DNA of 64,000 nucleotides from the NCBI GenBank assembly GCA_937958815.1, contig CALGMR010000012.1:1-64000 (forward strand), given 5' to 3'. This document shows positions 46,880 through 54,923 of this stretch, in pieces. The DNA comes from an uncultured Rhizobiaceae group bacterium (GTDB lineage: Bacteria; Pseudomonadota; Alphaproteobacteria; Rhizobiales; Rhizobiaceae). Each line of letters opens with the position of its first letter. Positions within the stretch are counted from its first letter, which is position 1. The position numbers and the translations under genes were made by a program. The notes beneath the pieces are model-generated. The model searched no databases. It was not told the origin of the DNA and saw only the letters and a program-made list of their open reading frames with translations.

Positions 46880-47245
46880 ATGACAAGATTCATGAACAAA
46901 CACATTCACGCATATTTAGATTACCCTGTTGGGCTCGGACTTATTCTCATGCCAATGCTTCTTAACATTGGGTCCACCAATCAGCTTGCGTTCTGGCTTT
47001 CTGTTGCGACAGGTTTTGCAGCACTGCTTTTGACATTCTTGACTGACCACCACTTGGGGGTGATGAAAGTTCTGCCATACAAACTGCACCTTGCTGTCGA
47101 TTTCCTTGTTGGAGTTACATTCTTACTTGCTCCGCTTGCTTTGGGATTGTCAGGCTTGGATGCCGCCTATTTCTGGGTACTTGGAGCAGTCGTGGTTGTT
47201 GTGGTCACGCTCGATAAATCCCAGCCTGAACCTCAAATCGCGTAA
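46880..47245 (+). CDS. Small four-helix membrane protein
   Basis: A 121-residue protein with four predicted transmembrane helices: around YPVGLGLILMPMLLN, LAFWLSVATGFAALLLTFL, LAVDFLVGVTFLLAPLAL and AAYFWVLGAVVVVVVTL. It resembles the SPW/VitK-like small membrane proteins, but no diagnostic motif is certain. The ATG with AAAGGA upstream is chosen; an earlier ATG 23 codons away lacks one. A leader hairpin GGGAAG/CTTCCC (46834-46852) precedes it. It follows the DM13 gene and is closed by the next terminator. Confidence 0.75.
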   Translation: MTRFMNKHIHAYLDYPVGLGLILMPMLLNIGSTNQLAFWLSVATGFAALLLTFLTDHHLGVMKVLPYKLHLAVDFLVGVTFLLAPLALGLSGLDAAYFWVLGAVVVVVVTLDKSQPEPQIA

Positions 47246-47270
47246 AACCTGAACCGCAAAATAAGTAACT

Positions 47271-47302
47271 AAACGCCATTGCCCCTCCCTGCAATGGCGT
47301 TT
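47271..47302 (+). terminator. Intrinsic terminator of the DM13/membrane-protein unit
   Basis: A perfect 12-base stem, AAACGCCATTGC (47271-47282) with GCAATGGCGTTT (47291-47302), and an eight-base loop. The 3' arm ends in a T-run. It lies 26 bases after the membrane-protein stop codon. Confidence 0.85.
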
Positions 47303-47390
47303 TGCGTTCTTAAGAAGTGTGCGGGTTGGTGTACGACTGAAGATTGCACAAAGAGCAATCTGATCGAAGAAAAATGCTCATAAATTTCTA

Positions 47391-47410
47391 TGTGTGCGTA
47401 AATGCACACA
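47391..47410. promoter_or_regulatory. CRP/FNR-spaced palindrome ahead of the second small-RNA candidate
   Basis: TGTGTGCGTAAATGCACACA has seven-base inverted arms around a six-base centre. The inner TGTG-N8-CACA (47393-47408) has the half-site spacing of CRP-family operators. Its centre (47400.5) is about 41 bases before a start near 47442, the class II activator position. A -10-like CTATAC (47423-47428) or CATATA (47430-47435) follows, and no good -35 is present, as expected for an activator-dependent promoter. Confidence 0.5.
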
Positions 47411-47440
47411 ATTATGATTTGGCTATACCCATATAGGGAT

Positions 47441-47592
47441 TGAGCAGCCAACTCATGTCGTTTCTCCCAACGACACAGAACTTGAACATTGCTTTGATCA
47501 GTTGCACTTCCCCCTCTCGCAATGATCGCAGAAAAAGCAGTGTTCGTGTGCCCCGGTTTTGGATCCCTCTCCAAACCGGGGCTATTTTTTTC
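47441..47592 (+). ncRNA. Candidate AbcR-like trans-acting small RNA
   Basis: No gene is credible here, yet a strong plus-strand terminator closes the segment. Hairpin 1 is TGTCGTT-TCTCCC-AACGACA (47456-47475), with TCTCCC in the loop. Hairpin 2 is GATCA(g)TTGC / GCAATGATC (47496-47527), nine pairs with one bulged base and a 13-base C/U-rich loop. The terminator is GCCCCGGTTT/AAACCGGGGC (47550-47582) followed by TATTTTTTT. The pattern of two exposed anti-Shine-Dalgarno loops plus a terminator is that of AbcR/alpha-r15 and related rhizobial RNAs. The preceding operon already has its own terminator. Exact ends and family are inferred. Confidence 0.65.
47550..47591 (+). terminator. Intrinsic terminator of the second small-RNA candidate
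   Basis: GCCCCGGTTT pairs with AAACCGGGGC, with an inner TGGA/TCCA-type extension, then a T-run. The tail lies antisense to the last codons of pdeM. It does not work for pdeM, whose strand has no U-run after the stem. Confidence 0.85.
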
Positions 47593-48397
47593 TCAGCTCA
47601 CTGGCAGGAATGCGATAGATCTGGTTGTCGCCTCTCATCAATGCATGAAACGCTTTGGCTTCGAACAGATTTTCAAACGCTTTATCAAACACATTGAGAC
47701 CACCCGTGTAAGCGCCAAAACTCGGCATAATCATGCGTCTTTTATCTCCAGCAAAGCAGGACCGGCTGACACGTCTGCCACGGCGCAAAAGCAAAGCCTT
47801 TGGGTGAAGATGCCCAGATATTTCGCCATTTTCGCTGTCTTCTTTGGGTTCGTGCAACAAAACGAGGTTTCCATCGCGCAGACACTCAACCACATCTCCA
47901 CCCAAACCCACGGGCGGTGTTGGGTCGTGATTGCCCGTAATCCAGACCCAGTCTCTATTGCGCATCAATAATTTGAGCGTTTCCAGATTTTCAATGCTCA
48001 ACCGTTCTGAGGCTTGAGCATCGTGGAATGAATCGCCAAGAGCGATCACACGTCTGGGTTGCCATTTATCCAAACACTGAGAAAAACGGCGTAAAGTGGC
48101 TGTGGTGTCGTATGGGGGGATTAACATGCCACGCCGCGCGAAACTTGATCCCTTCTCTAAATGAAGATCAGCCACCAGCAATGTGTCTTCTGCAGGCCAA
48201 TAGGCAACCCCGCTTGCGTCCGTCACCAATTCAACACCGTTTACAGCATGAATGCACGTCCCCGCGTAATCATGGCGATCGTCTTGTTGAGGCGCAAATG
48301 AGAATTCTTCCTGTAATTGCGCCATAAGAATGTCGTCGTCCAAGGGTTCGGTATTGGTTGGAGTGTTGGACGAAACAGGGTCTGTCGAATCACTCAT
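47582..48397 (-). CDS. pdeM: Ligase-associated DNA-repair phosphoesterase PdeM
   Basis: A 271-residue metallophosphoesterase. Metal-binding motifs are LLVADLHLEKGSSF, ALGDSFHD, ITGNHDP and ISGHLHPKAL. The family (ligase-associated endonuclease PdeM) usually sits with a large DEXH helicase and often an ATP-dependent ligase. An N-terminal extension of about 45 residues, rich in Asp/Glu/Thr, precedes the catalytic domain; an ATG at 48325 would remove half of it. It follows the helicase by 11 bases. No ligase or exonuclease gene lies beside the pair here. Confidence 0.9.
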   Translation of the reverse strand: MSDSTDPVSSNTPTNTEPLDDDILMAQLQEEFSFAPQQDDRHDYAGTCIHAVNGVELVTDASGVAYWPAEDTLLVADLHLEKGSSFARRGMLIPPYDTTATLRRFSQCLDKWQPRRVIALGDSFHDAQASERLSIENLETLKLLMRNRDWVWITGNHDPTPPVGLGGDVVECLRDGNLVLLHEPKEDSENGEISGHLHPKALLLRRGRRVSRSCFAGDKRRMIMPSFGAYTGGLNVFDKAFENLFEAKAFHALMRGDNQIYRIPASELRKK

Positions 48398-48408
48398 TGT
48401 TACCCACT

Positions 48409-50991
48409 TTACACAGTCATCGCATCGTTGATGAGATTTTCAGCGGCCTCTGCCAACAAACTTTCATTGGCCTCGCCAGGAACCGACTCGCGTCCAATTT
48501 CAAGCATGATAGGCACAGCCAATGGAGAAACTTGTTCGAGGTCTTTGTGAACAATTTGTCCCTTGGCACGCGCCAATAAATCACCAACCCGATGAATGTC
48601 CAGCAAACCTGATGCGGCGTCTTCTCGAGTCGCTTGCATAAGAATGTGATCAGGTTCGTGTTCGCGCAACACATCATAGATCAGGTCGGTGGAAACAGTC
48701 ACTTGCCGCCCGCTCTTTTCTTTTCCCGGATGGTTTTTCTCAATAAGCCCCGCAATCAAGGCGCAGTGACGAAATGTTCGTTTCAGCATGAATGAATCCT
48801 GCATCCATGTTTCCAGATCGTCTCCCAACATGTCTTCTTCAAACAATCCATCAAGGGAAAGCGAACCATCGGCGATCTTCGCACCCATGTCGTCCAAACC
48901 CCAAACACAAATGGAATAATCAGTAGCTACAAAACCTGTGGGTCGCGCCCGTGCGCGCTCCAGACGTTTCGTTAACAACATGCCCAAGGTTTGGTGCGCG
49001 ATCCGACCTTCAAATGTATAGGCAACCAGATAGAATTTATCGCCACGCGGAAACGTCTCCACCAAAACTTGATCTTTCTTCGGTAGAACAGATTTCTTAC
49101 CCTGAACATTCAACCAATCAGCCACTTGTTTTGGTAGGTTTGAACGTCGTTTTGGATCCGCAATCATGTCGCGAATATGATCGGCCAGATATGTGGTCAG
49201 TGGAAATTTTGAACCCGCATACATAGGCACCATAGGGTCTTTGGAAACGGCTGGCGTGACAATGGCTTCGTTCTCTCGGATGCCTTCAAAACGCACAATT
49301 TGGCCACCAAACATAAACGTGTCGCCGTAGACCATTTGCTCCAGAAAATACTCTTCCAGTTTGCCGAGCATACGGCCACCGCGCGTGGTTGCCGCCAATC
49401 CCTTGCCGTCACGCTTGGCATATTTCAACAAACGCACATTGAGTGAGGGCGCTTCATAAATTGTGCCAGTGTTCATACGGTATTGTTGGGCAAAACGGGG
49501 ATGGGTGAGGCGCCAGTTTCCGTCCTCGGTTTTTTTGATTTTTGCATGACGTTCATAAGTTTTAAGGGCGTAGCCGCCTGTCGCCACAAAATGCACGCAC
49601 CGTTCAAACGTATCCCAGTCCAATGAAGCGTAAGGTGTTGCGGAAATAATTTCCGCATATAGATCGTCTTCATTAAATGGCTCAGCTACGGCCATGCCCA
49701 GAATATGTTGGCACAGAACATCCAAAGCACCTTCGCGCAAAGGTGGCGTGTCTTGATGTCCCAGATAGTTTGCATCCAGCGCTGCTTGGCATTCCATGAC
49801 TTCAAAACGGTTGGCGGGCACCAACACAGCCAAAGAGGGTTCATCCATACGGTGGTTGGAGCGACCTATGCGTTGCGCCAAGCGACTTGCCCCTTTAGGC
49901 GCACCAATGTGAACCACCAGATCAACATCACCCCAGTCAATACCAAGATCAAGAGTTGATGTGGCCACAACCGCCCGCAGCGCATTGGCGGCCATAGCGG
50001 CTTCCACTTTGCGCCGTTGGCCCACATCCAAAGAGCCGTGGTGAAGTGCAATGGGAAGATTGTCTTCATTGATCCGCCACAAATTTTGAAACAGAAATTC
50101 TGCTTGGCTACGCGTATTCACAAACAAAATCGATGTGTGGTGCTTCTTGATCGTTTCATACACCTCGCCCACTGCATGACGTGCAGAATGGCCCGACCAA
50201 GGCAGGCGCTCTTGAGAATCCAGAATCTGAATATTGGGTTTCGCACCACCTTCTACAACAATTAGCCCCGCTTCGTGGCTGTTCAACCCGTCTCGATTTT
50301 GTCCCACGAGCCAACGGCACAGTTCAGACGGATTGGAGACCGTAGCTGAAAGGCCGATTGTCTGAAGGCCAGGGCGCAGTTTTCGCAGGCGCGCCAAACC
50401 AAGCGCAAGCAGATGACCACGTTTGGACGTAACCAAAGAGTGCAACTCATCAAAAACCACATAGCGTAGGTCTTGGAAAAAATGGCCCGCATCTTTGTGC
50501 GCGATCAACAATGCCAATTGTTCTGGTGTAGTGAGCAAAATATCTGGCGGTTTTTGTTTTTGCCGTTGGCGGCGGTGTGTGGGTGTGTCGCCTGTGCGCG
50601 TCTCAACAGTGATTGCCAAACCCATTTCGTCAATAGGCGTTTCCAGGTTGCGTTTAATGTCGACGGCCAATGCCTTGAGTGGAGAAATATAGAGCGTGTG
50701 TATGCCATCACCACGAGTGTCGTTTGTTTTGGCGGCTCCTGGTTTTCGCTTGGCACGGGTGGTAAGATCGTAAAGCGCAGGTAAAAACCCAGCCAGCGTT
50801 TTGCCTGCCCCAGTGGGCGCAATCAACAATGTCGAATCACCTTGTTGCGAACGTGCAAGCAGTTTCAGTTGATGCGCTCTCGGCTGCCACTTTTTTCTTT
50901 CAAACCAATCTTCGAAAACTGTTGACAATAAAGCACTTAGGGGCATTTCACCCGTTGTTTGCTTTTCCGTTATGCCTGTTCCCATTGCCAT
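48409..50991 (-). CDS. Ligase-associated DEXH-box helicase (Lhr-like)
   Basis: An 860-residue superfamily 2 helicase of the Lhr-Core type. Walker A is LLIAPTGAGKTLAGFLPAL, then the Ia region TLYISPLKALAVDIKRNLE, DEXH motif VFDELHSL, SAT motif GLSATVSN and motif VI QRIGRSNHR. The conserved DUF-type C-terminal third ends in the acidic AENLINDAMTV. It acts with PdeM in DNA repair. Several ATGs are possible at the start; I use MAMGTGITEK (50991). It is divergent from the RNase T2 gene, leaving a gap of about 70 bases for both promoters. Confidence 0.94.
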   Translation of the reverse strand: MAMGTGITEKQTTGEMPLSALLSTVFEDWFERKKWQPRAHQLKLLARSQQGDSTLLIAPTGAGKTLAGFLPALYDLTTRAKRKPGAAKTNDTRGDGIHTLYISPLKALAVDIKRNLETPIDEMGLAITVETRTGDTPTHRRQRQKQKPPDILLTTPEQLALLIAHKDAGHFFQDLRYVVFDELHSLVTSKRGHLLALGLARLRKLRPGLQTIGLSATVSNPSELCRWLVGQNRDGLNSHEAGLIVVEGGAKPNIQILDSQERLPWSGHSARHAVGEVYETIKKHHTSILFVNTRSQAEFLFQNLWRINEDNLPIALHHGSLDVGQRRKVEAAMAANALRAVVATSTLDLGIDWGDVDLVVHIGAPKGASRLAQRIGRSNHRMDEPSLAVLVPANRFEVMECQAALDANYLGHQDTPPLREGALDVLCQHILGMAVAEPFNEDDLYAEIISATPYASLDWDTFERCVHFVATGGYALKTYERHAKIKKTEDGNWRLTHPRFAQQYRMNTGTIYEAPSLNVRLLKYAKRDGKGLAATTRGGRMLGKLEEYFLEQMVYGDTFMFGGQIVRFEGIRENEAIVTPAVSKDPMVPMYAGSKFPLTTYLADHIRDMIADPKRRSNLPKQVADWLNVQGKKSVLPKKDQVLVETFPRGDKFYLVAYTFEGRIAHQTLGMLLTKRLERARARPTGFVATDYSICVWGLDDMGAKIADGSLSLDGLFEEDMLGDDLETWMQDSFMLKRTFRHCALIAGLIEKNHPGKEKSGRQVTVSTDLIYDVLREHEPDHILMQATREDAASGLLDIHRVGDLLARAKGQIVHKDLEQVSPLAVPIMLEIGRESVPGEANESLLAEAAENLINDAMTV

Positions 50992-51064
50992 GGGCCTAAA
51001 GTAAGATGTTGAAACGTAATTGCCCACCAGTATTTTAAACGTGTGGCACTGTGCCATTGAGGAT

Positions 51065-51820
51065 TTGAATATTAGATCACAAAAATTGAGGGCTGGACTG
51101 AAATGGGGATTGGTCGCATTGACGGCTACGATTGTTTCAGCTTGCCAAAGTGATCCAAATCAAGCGCCATATGATGGTGCGATGGTGTTGGCTATTTCAT
51201 GGCAATCAGCTTTTTGCGAACGTGCACAACGGCGTCCTGAATGCAGACGTGTGAAACCAGACCGATACGACACGACAAATTTTGCGCTCCACGGTTTGTG
51301 GCCGCAGCCCGGCAGCAATATTTATTGCGGTGTATCTGACAAAGACATAGCGACCGACAAAAAACGCCGCTGGCGCCAATTGGCTGGACTCGGTTTGTCA
51401 GATGAATTGAAGCAAAAACTGTGGCAGATGATGCCAGGTGCACAATCCTATTTACATCGTCACGAATGGATCAAGCACGGAACGTGTTACTCGAATTCGC
51501 CAGAGGTCTATTATCAGGATTCCGTAAAACTGCTCGCCGAAATCAATGCATCAGAAGTTCAAGAATTATTTGCTAAATCCATCGGCCAAGAACTGAGTGG
51601 TGCACAGATAAGAAGTGCTTTTGATCAAGCGTTTGGAAAAGGCGCTGGTGATCGTGTTCGTATTGCTTGCAAACGTGATGGAAAGCGAATGTTGATCACA
51701 GAATTGACGGTTGGTCTTCGCGGTTCTGCGCAAAAAGATATGGCGGAACTCATCGCCAATGCTCCTACAACGAAGAGAGGGTGTCCTGGTGGATTGGTCG
51801 ACCAGGTGGGATTTCAATGA
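51065..51820 (+). CDS. Ribonuclease T2 family lipoprotein
   Basis: A 251-residue secreted endoribonuclease. The two catalytic segments are FALHGLWPQ and HEWIKHGTC. The signal sequence ends in a lipobox-like VSAC, so it is probably a periplasm-facing lipoprotein. No ATG start exists. I chose TTG at 51065, which gives a normal n-region and signal; GTG 51041, TTG 51020 or TTG 51086 remain possible, and none has a good ribosome site. Its stop overlaps the DUF4129 gene (ATGA), placing it at the head of the MoxR operon. Confidence 0.85.
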   Translation: MNIRSQKLRAGLKWGLVALTATIVSACQSDPNQAPYDGAMVLAISWQSAFCERAQRRPECRRVKPDRYDTTNFALHGLWPQPGSNIYCGVSDKDIATDKKRRWRQLAGLGLSDELKQKLWQMMPGAQSYLHRHEWIKHGTCYSNSPEVYYQDSVKLLAEINASEVQELFAKSIGQELSGAQIRSAFDQAFGKGAGDRVRIACKRDGKRMLITELTVGLRGSAQKDMAELIANAPTTKRGCPGGLVDQVGFQ

Positions 51821-52569
51821 GGCTGTTTTTGGCACTTGTTCTAATCGTGGGCGTGTTGAGCTCTGCATTGGCACAAACGCCTCCCTCACCTGTTGATGGT
51901 GAAAACAAGGGGCTGTCGATCGCTCCGCCAAAAAGTGAACAAGGTGAAAAATTCAAGGCCAGTGCAGATCGCCGATGGCAGCGAACCAAAGGGGAGTATC
52001 TCTCTAAAAACGCCGACCCTGAGAAAAAGGTGGAAGACGCCGATACCAGCAGCACGAATCCATTGCGTGATCTTGATGTGAACACTGCCCGCTGGATCGC
52101 GTTCATTGTTCTTGGATGTCTAATTGCGGGAATCCTACTGTCGTGGTGGTTCAACAGAACTGGCGGGGGCTTGTTTAGACAAGAAGCAAAAGAAGACAGA
52201 TTTGCAGATTCTGTTTTGAGGGAAGCTGTCGGGGCAGATACGCAAGTAGACGTGTCGCTTGATGATCAATCGTTCGAAAAATTAAGAGCGATTGGCGATC
52301 CCAAACAAGGATTACGGTTGCTCTTGTTGCACGGTCTAAAAAGAGCATCTGGTGAGAATAACATTCCACTGCGACGCAGCTTCACAACACGTGACATTTT
52401 TTATCGTGTTCCAGAAAACTGGAAAAACCGCACAGAACTGTCAAACATTGTAGCCCATGCAGAACCGGTCTTGTTCGGTGGGCGAGATTTGGATCAACAA
52501 AACTATCTCAGTCTTCTGGAAGCCTCAAAACCCCTCTTTGCCAAAAGTGGCTTTGGGAGGAGTGTATGA
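51817..52569 (+). CDS. DUF4129-type membrane protein
   Basis: A 250-residue protein: signal peptide or N-terminal helix (LFLALVLIVGVLSSALAQ), a polar charged stretch, one transmembrane helix (WIAFIVLGCLIAGILLSWWF), and a cytosolic domain. The C-terminal part (LRLLLLHGLKRASGENNIPL, RSFTTRDIFYRVPE) has the helical pattern of DUF4129, seen at the C-terminus of transglutaminase-like proteins in MoxR loci. Overlaps on both sides are four bases. Function unknown; probably a membrane component of the MoxR-DUF58 system. Confidence 0.8.
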   Translation: MRLFLALVLIVGVLSSALAQTPPSPVDGENKGLSIAPPKSEQGEKFKASADRRWQRTKGEYLSKNADPEKKVEDADTSSTNPLRDLDVNTARWIAFIVLGCLIAGILLSWWFNRTGGGLFRQEAKEDRFADSVLREAVGADTQVDVSLDDQSFEKLRAIGDPKQGLRLLLLHGLKRASGENNIPLRRSFTTRDIFYRVPENWKNRTELSNIVAHAEPVLFGGRDLDQQNYLSLLEASKPLFAKSGFGRSV

Positions 52570-53990
52570 GCGAGACAGCCGCCACCAATGTTCAGTCAGA
52601 CAATGGGCAAGTTAATCCAGTGCAAGGTCTTATGGTGTTGCTGGGAGTGCTTGGTTTAGGGGTGCTGATTTGGTATTTTGCAAATCAACCCGCAGCGCTC
52701 GACCGGTCTGTTCTCGGCACGCGCGGTTTTGCACATTACGCAAATGATCGCTATGTGGCGGAAAATCCAGACAAGAAATCTGCACAAAAGTTCCAGTTTT
52801 TTGAGGGTCTTCCATTGACCAAAAAAGACGAGATCAGTCTGCGCATTTTACCGCTCTATGATCCAGACATTTTTTCATTTTCAAGAAGAACTCAGAACGC
52901 GAAAGACGATTTGTCGTCAGAAATACGTTCTATTGGAAGACGGGGGTTACGCCGCAAAATACAGAACATTCCAACATTGGTCGTATTGCCCAAATGGCGA
53001 TACGGATCTTTGCGACAGGAACGGTTTCATCCAGAATTTTTAATTGATCCTGCCGACCATAGGTTGCCGTTTCGAGACAGTTCAAAACTTGGCGCGCCGG
53101 AAGTGCGACATGGTGCGGATGTGTTTTTAACAGAGCAGCCAAAGATCACAGGTGAAAATGTTCCGCCAAGCTTGAACATCAGTCGCGATCTCGCGCTTTA
53201 TGCACCACAAACAATAAGCGGGGGGTTTCCTTCCTTCGATTCATGCTCGTCTGAGATTGAGTTGAAAGGTGAAACTCTCTTGGCACGGTGCGAGTGGGCA
53301 TCTACGGCTACGCAGTTCTGGCTGCTCACTGACCCAGACCTTTTGAACAACCATGGTGCATGGCATGGAGACAATGCAGCTTTCGTTTACGATTTGGCAC
53401 TTGCCTTGGCAGGGGAAGGAAAGATCATTGTTGATGCCACGCCAATAGACATCATTGCACGCAACAACAATGCAGAGCGAGACAATCGCAACAGATCATT
53501 TTCTGATCTCTTCCGCTTTTTTGAATATCCATTTTCGTACTTCTGGATCGCGCTTGCATGTTTGGTGATGTTCACTTTGTGGCACGCGCAACGTCGCTAC
53601 GGCGCAGCGGAAGTAGACAAGGATTCTGAAAGTCGTTTGCCCAACAAAGCGACAGTGATCGATGCCAATGTCACTATATTGCGCGCCACGCCTGGAACAG
53701 ATGTTCCATTGGCCCAACAACATATTCGTCAACGTATGGATGGGCTTGGTGCAGAAATCCTTGGCTCTAGCCGAAAGCGCGGCGCGGAAGGTGAAGCACA
53801 ATTGCTGGCTTCCATCAGTCGTAAAAACAAAGCTCTTGGCGACAAAATGCAAAAGACACTATCCGCATTGGACACTCAGCAACTCGCAACCGGTGGTTCG
53901 AGTGGCTTGTTCAAAAATCTCAATCAATTTGAAAAACTCATAGACGAGGTACGCCATGAATTTGGACGATCTTCAAACGCTCGCAGCTGA
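52566..53990 (+). CDS. DUF4350-domain membrane protein
   Basis: A 474-residue protein with an N-terminal helix (LMVLLGVLGLGVLIWYFA), a long periplasmic or extracytosolic domain, a second helix (FWIALACLVMFTLWHA, about residue 330) and a coiled, polar C-terminus. DUF4350 proteins regularly accompany MoxR and DUF58. The domain has a fold related to glutamine amidotransferase-like ABC-gliding proteins, inferred only. It overlaps DUF4129 by four bases and moxR by 35. Confidence 0.78.
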   Translation: MSETAATNVQSDNGQVNPVQGLMVLLGVLGLGVLIWYFANQPAALDRSVLGTRGFAHYANDRYVAENPDKKSAQKFQFFEGLPLTKKDEISLRILPLYDPDIFSFSRRTQNAKDDLSSEIRSIGRRGLRRKIQNIPTLVVLPKWRYGSLRQERFHPEFLIDPADHRLPFRDSSKLGAPEVRHGADVFLTEQPKITGENVPPSLNISRDLALYAPQTISGGFPSFDSCSSEIELKGETLLARCEWASTATQFWLLTDPDLLNNHGAWHGDNAAFVYDLALALAGEGKIIVDATPIDIIARNNNAERDNRNRSFSDLFRFFEYPFSYFWIALACLVMFTLWHAQRRYGAAEVDKDSESRLPNKATVIDANVTILRATPGTDVPLAQQHIRQRMDGLGAEILGSSRKRGAEGEAQLLASISRKNKALGDKMQKTLSALDTQQLATGGSSGLFKNLNQFEKLIDEVRHEFGRSSNARS

Positions 53991-54912
53991 TATTAGAAAT
54001 GAAATTGGCAAAGCTGTTCATGGCCAAGATGCTGTGATTGGACAACTTCTGATATCTCTATTCGCACGGGGACACTGCCTTCTGGAAGGGCCTCCCGGAA
54101 CCGCCAAAACACTTCTTGCGCAAAGTATGGCGACCACCCTTAAACTGGACTTCAAACGCATTCAGTTCACTCCAGACCTCATGCCTGGTGATGTCATTGG
54201 TGCAAATATTTTTGATTTCAACACGTCAAAGTTCAACTTGATCAAGGGGCCAATCTTCACCGACATATTGCTCACCGATGAGATCAACCGAGCGCCGCCA
54301 AAAACACAAGCAGCTTTGTTGCAGGTGATGAACGAACGTACGGTGACAATTGATGGCAGCAATCACAGTGTTGGCGATCCGTTTTTCGTGATTGCCACGC
54401 AAAACCCCATTGAGCACCAAGGAACCTATCCTTTGCCGGAAGCGCAATTGGACCGCTTCTTGTTTAAGCTTATGCTCGATTTTCCAGAACGCGATGCAGA
54501 ACTGGAAATTCTCCGTCGTCACGCAAACCAACCGTTGGAACATGATGCGCGAAAAGCGGATCTGCGAACGGTGGCAAGCAAAGCCAAAATCAAACAAGGC
54601 CAAGACTTGGTGGACAGCATCCGCTTGGATGACAAAATTCTGGCCTATGTGCTGGGCTTGGTGCGCGCAACCCGCGAAGACAATTCCATTTCCCATGGTG
54701 CATCAACCCGTGCGGCTGATGCATTGTGCGGTGCAGTACGAGCCACAGCAGCATTGAAAGGGCGCGACTATGCGATTCCAGATGATGTGAAAGCTCTGTT
54801 CATACCATCAATGCGCCATCGCATTGTTTTGAGCCCGTCGGCGGAAATTGAAGGGTCAACACCTGATGATGTTCTGGAACAATTGATCAATCAAGTGGAA
54901 GCCCCGCGCTAG
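53956..54912 (+). CDS. MoxR family AAA ATPase
   Basis: A 318-residue chaperone-like AAA+ ATPase. Walker A is LEGPPGTAKT (about residues 43-52), Walker B ILLTDEINRAPPKTQAALLQ (20 residues), sensor 1 FFVIATQNPIEHQGTYPLPEAQ (FVIATQNPIE, in part), the arginine finger DRFLFK and a C-terminal lid. MoxR proteins assemble or activate partners carrying von Willebrand or DUF58 domains, the next gene. A 35-base overlap precedes it and an 11-base gap follows. Confidence 0.95.
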   Translation: MNLDDLQTLAADIRNEIGKAVHGQDAVIGQLLISLFARGHCLLEGPPGTAKTLLAQSMATTLKLDFKRIQFTPDLMPGDVIGANIFDFNTSKFNLIKGPIFTDILLTDEINRAPPKTQAALLQVMNERTVTIDGSNHSVGDPFFVIATQNPIEHQGTYPLPEAQLDRFLFKLMLDFPERDAELEILRRHANQPLEHDARKADLRTVASKAKIKQGQDLVDSIRLDDKILAYVLGLVRATREDNSISHGASTRAADALCGAVRATAALKGRDYAIPDDVKALFIPSMRHRIVLSPSAEIEGSTPDDVLEQLINQVEAPR

Positions 54913-54923
54913 GAAAATCTTCA

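Noticed and set aside
47269-47574. 101-codon minus-strand frame downstream of pdeM
   Set aside because: It crosses two intrinsic terminators and the CRP-like palindrome, and its sequence has no recognisable pattern.
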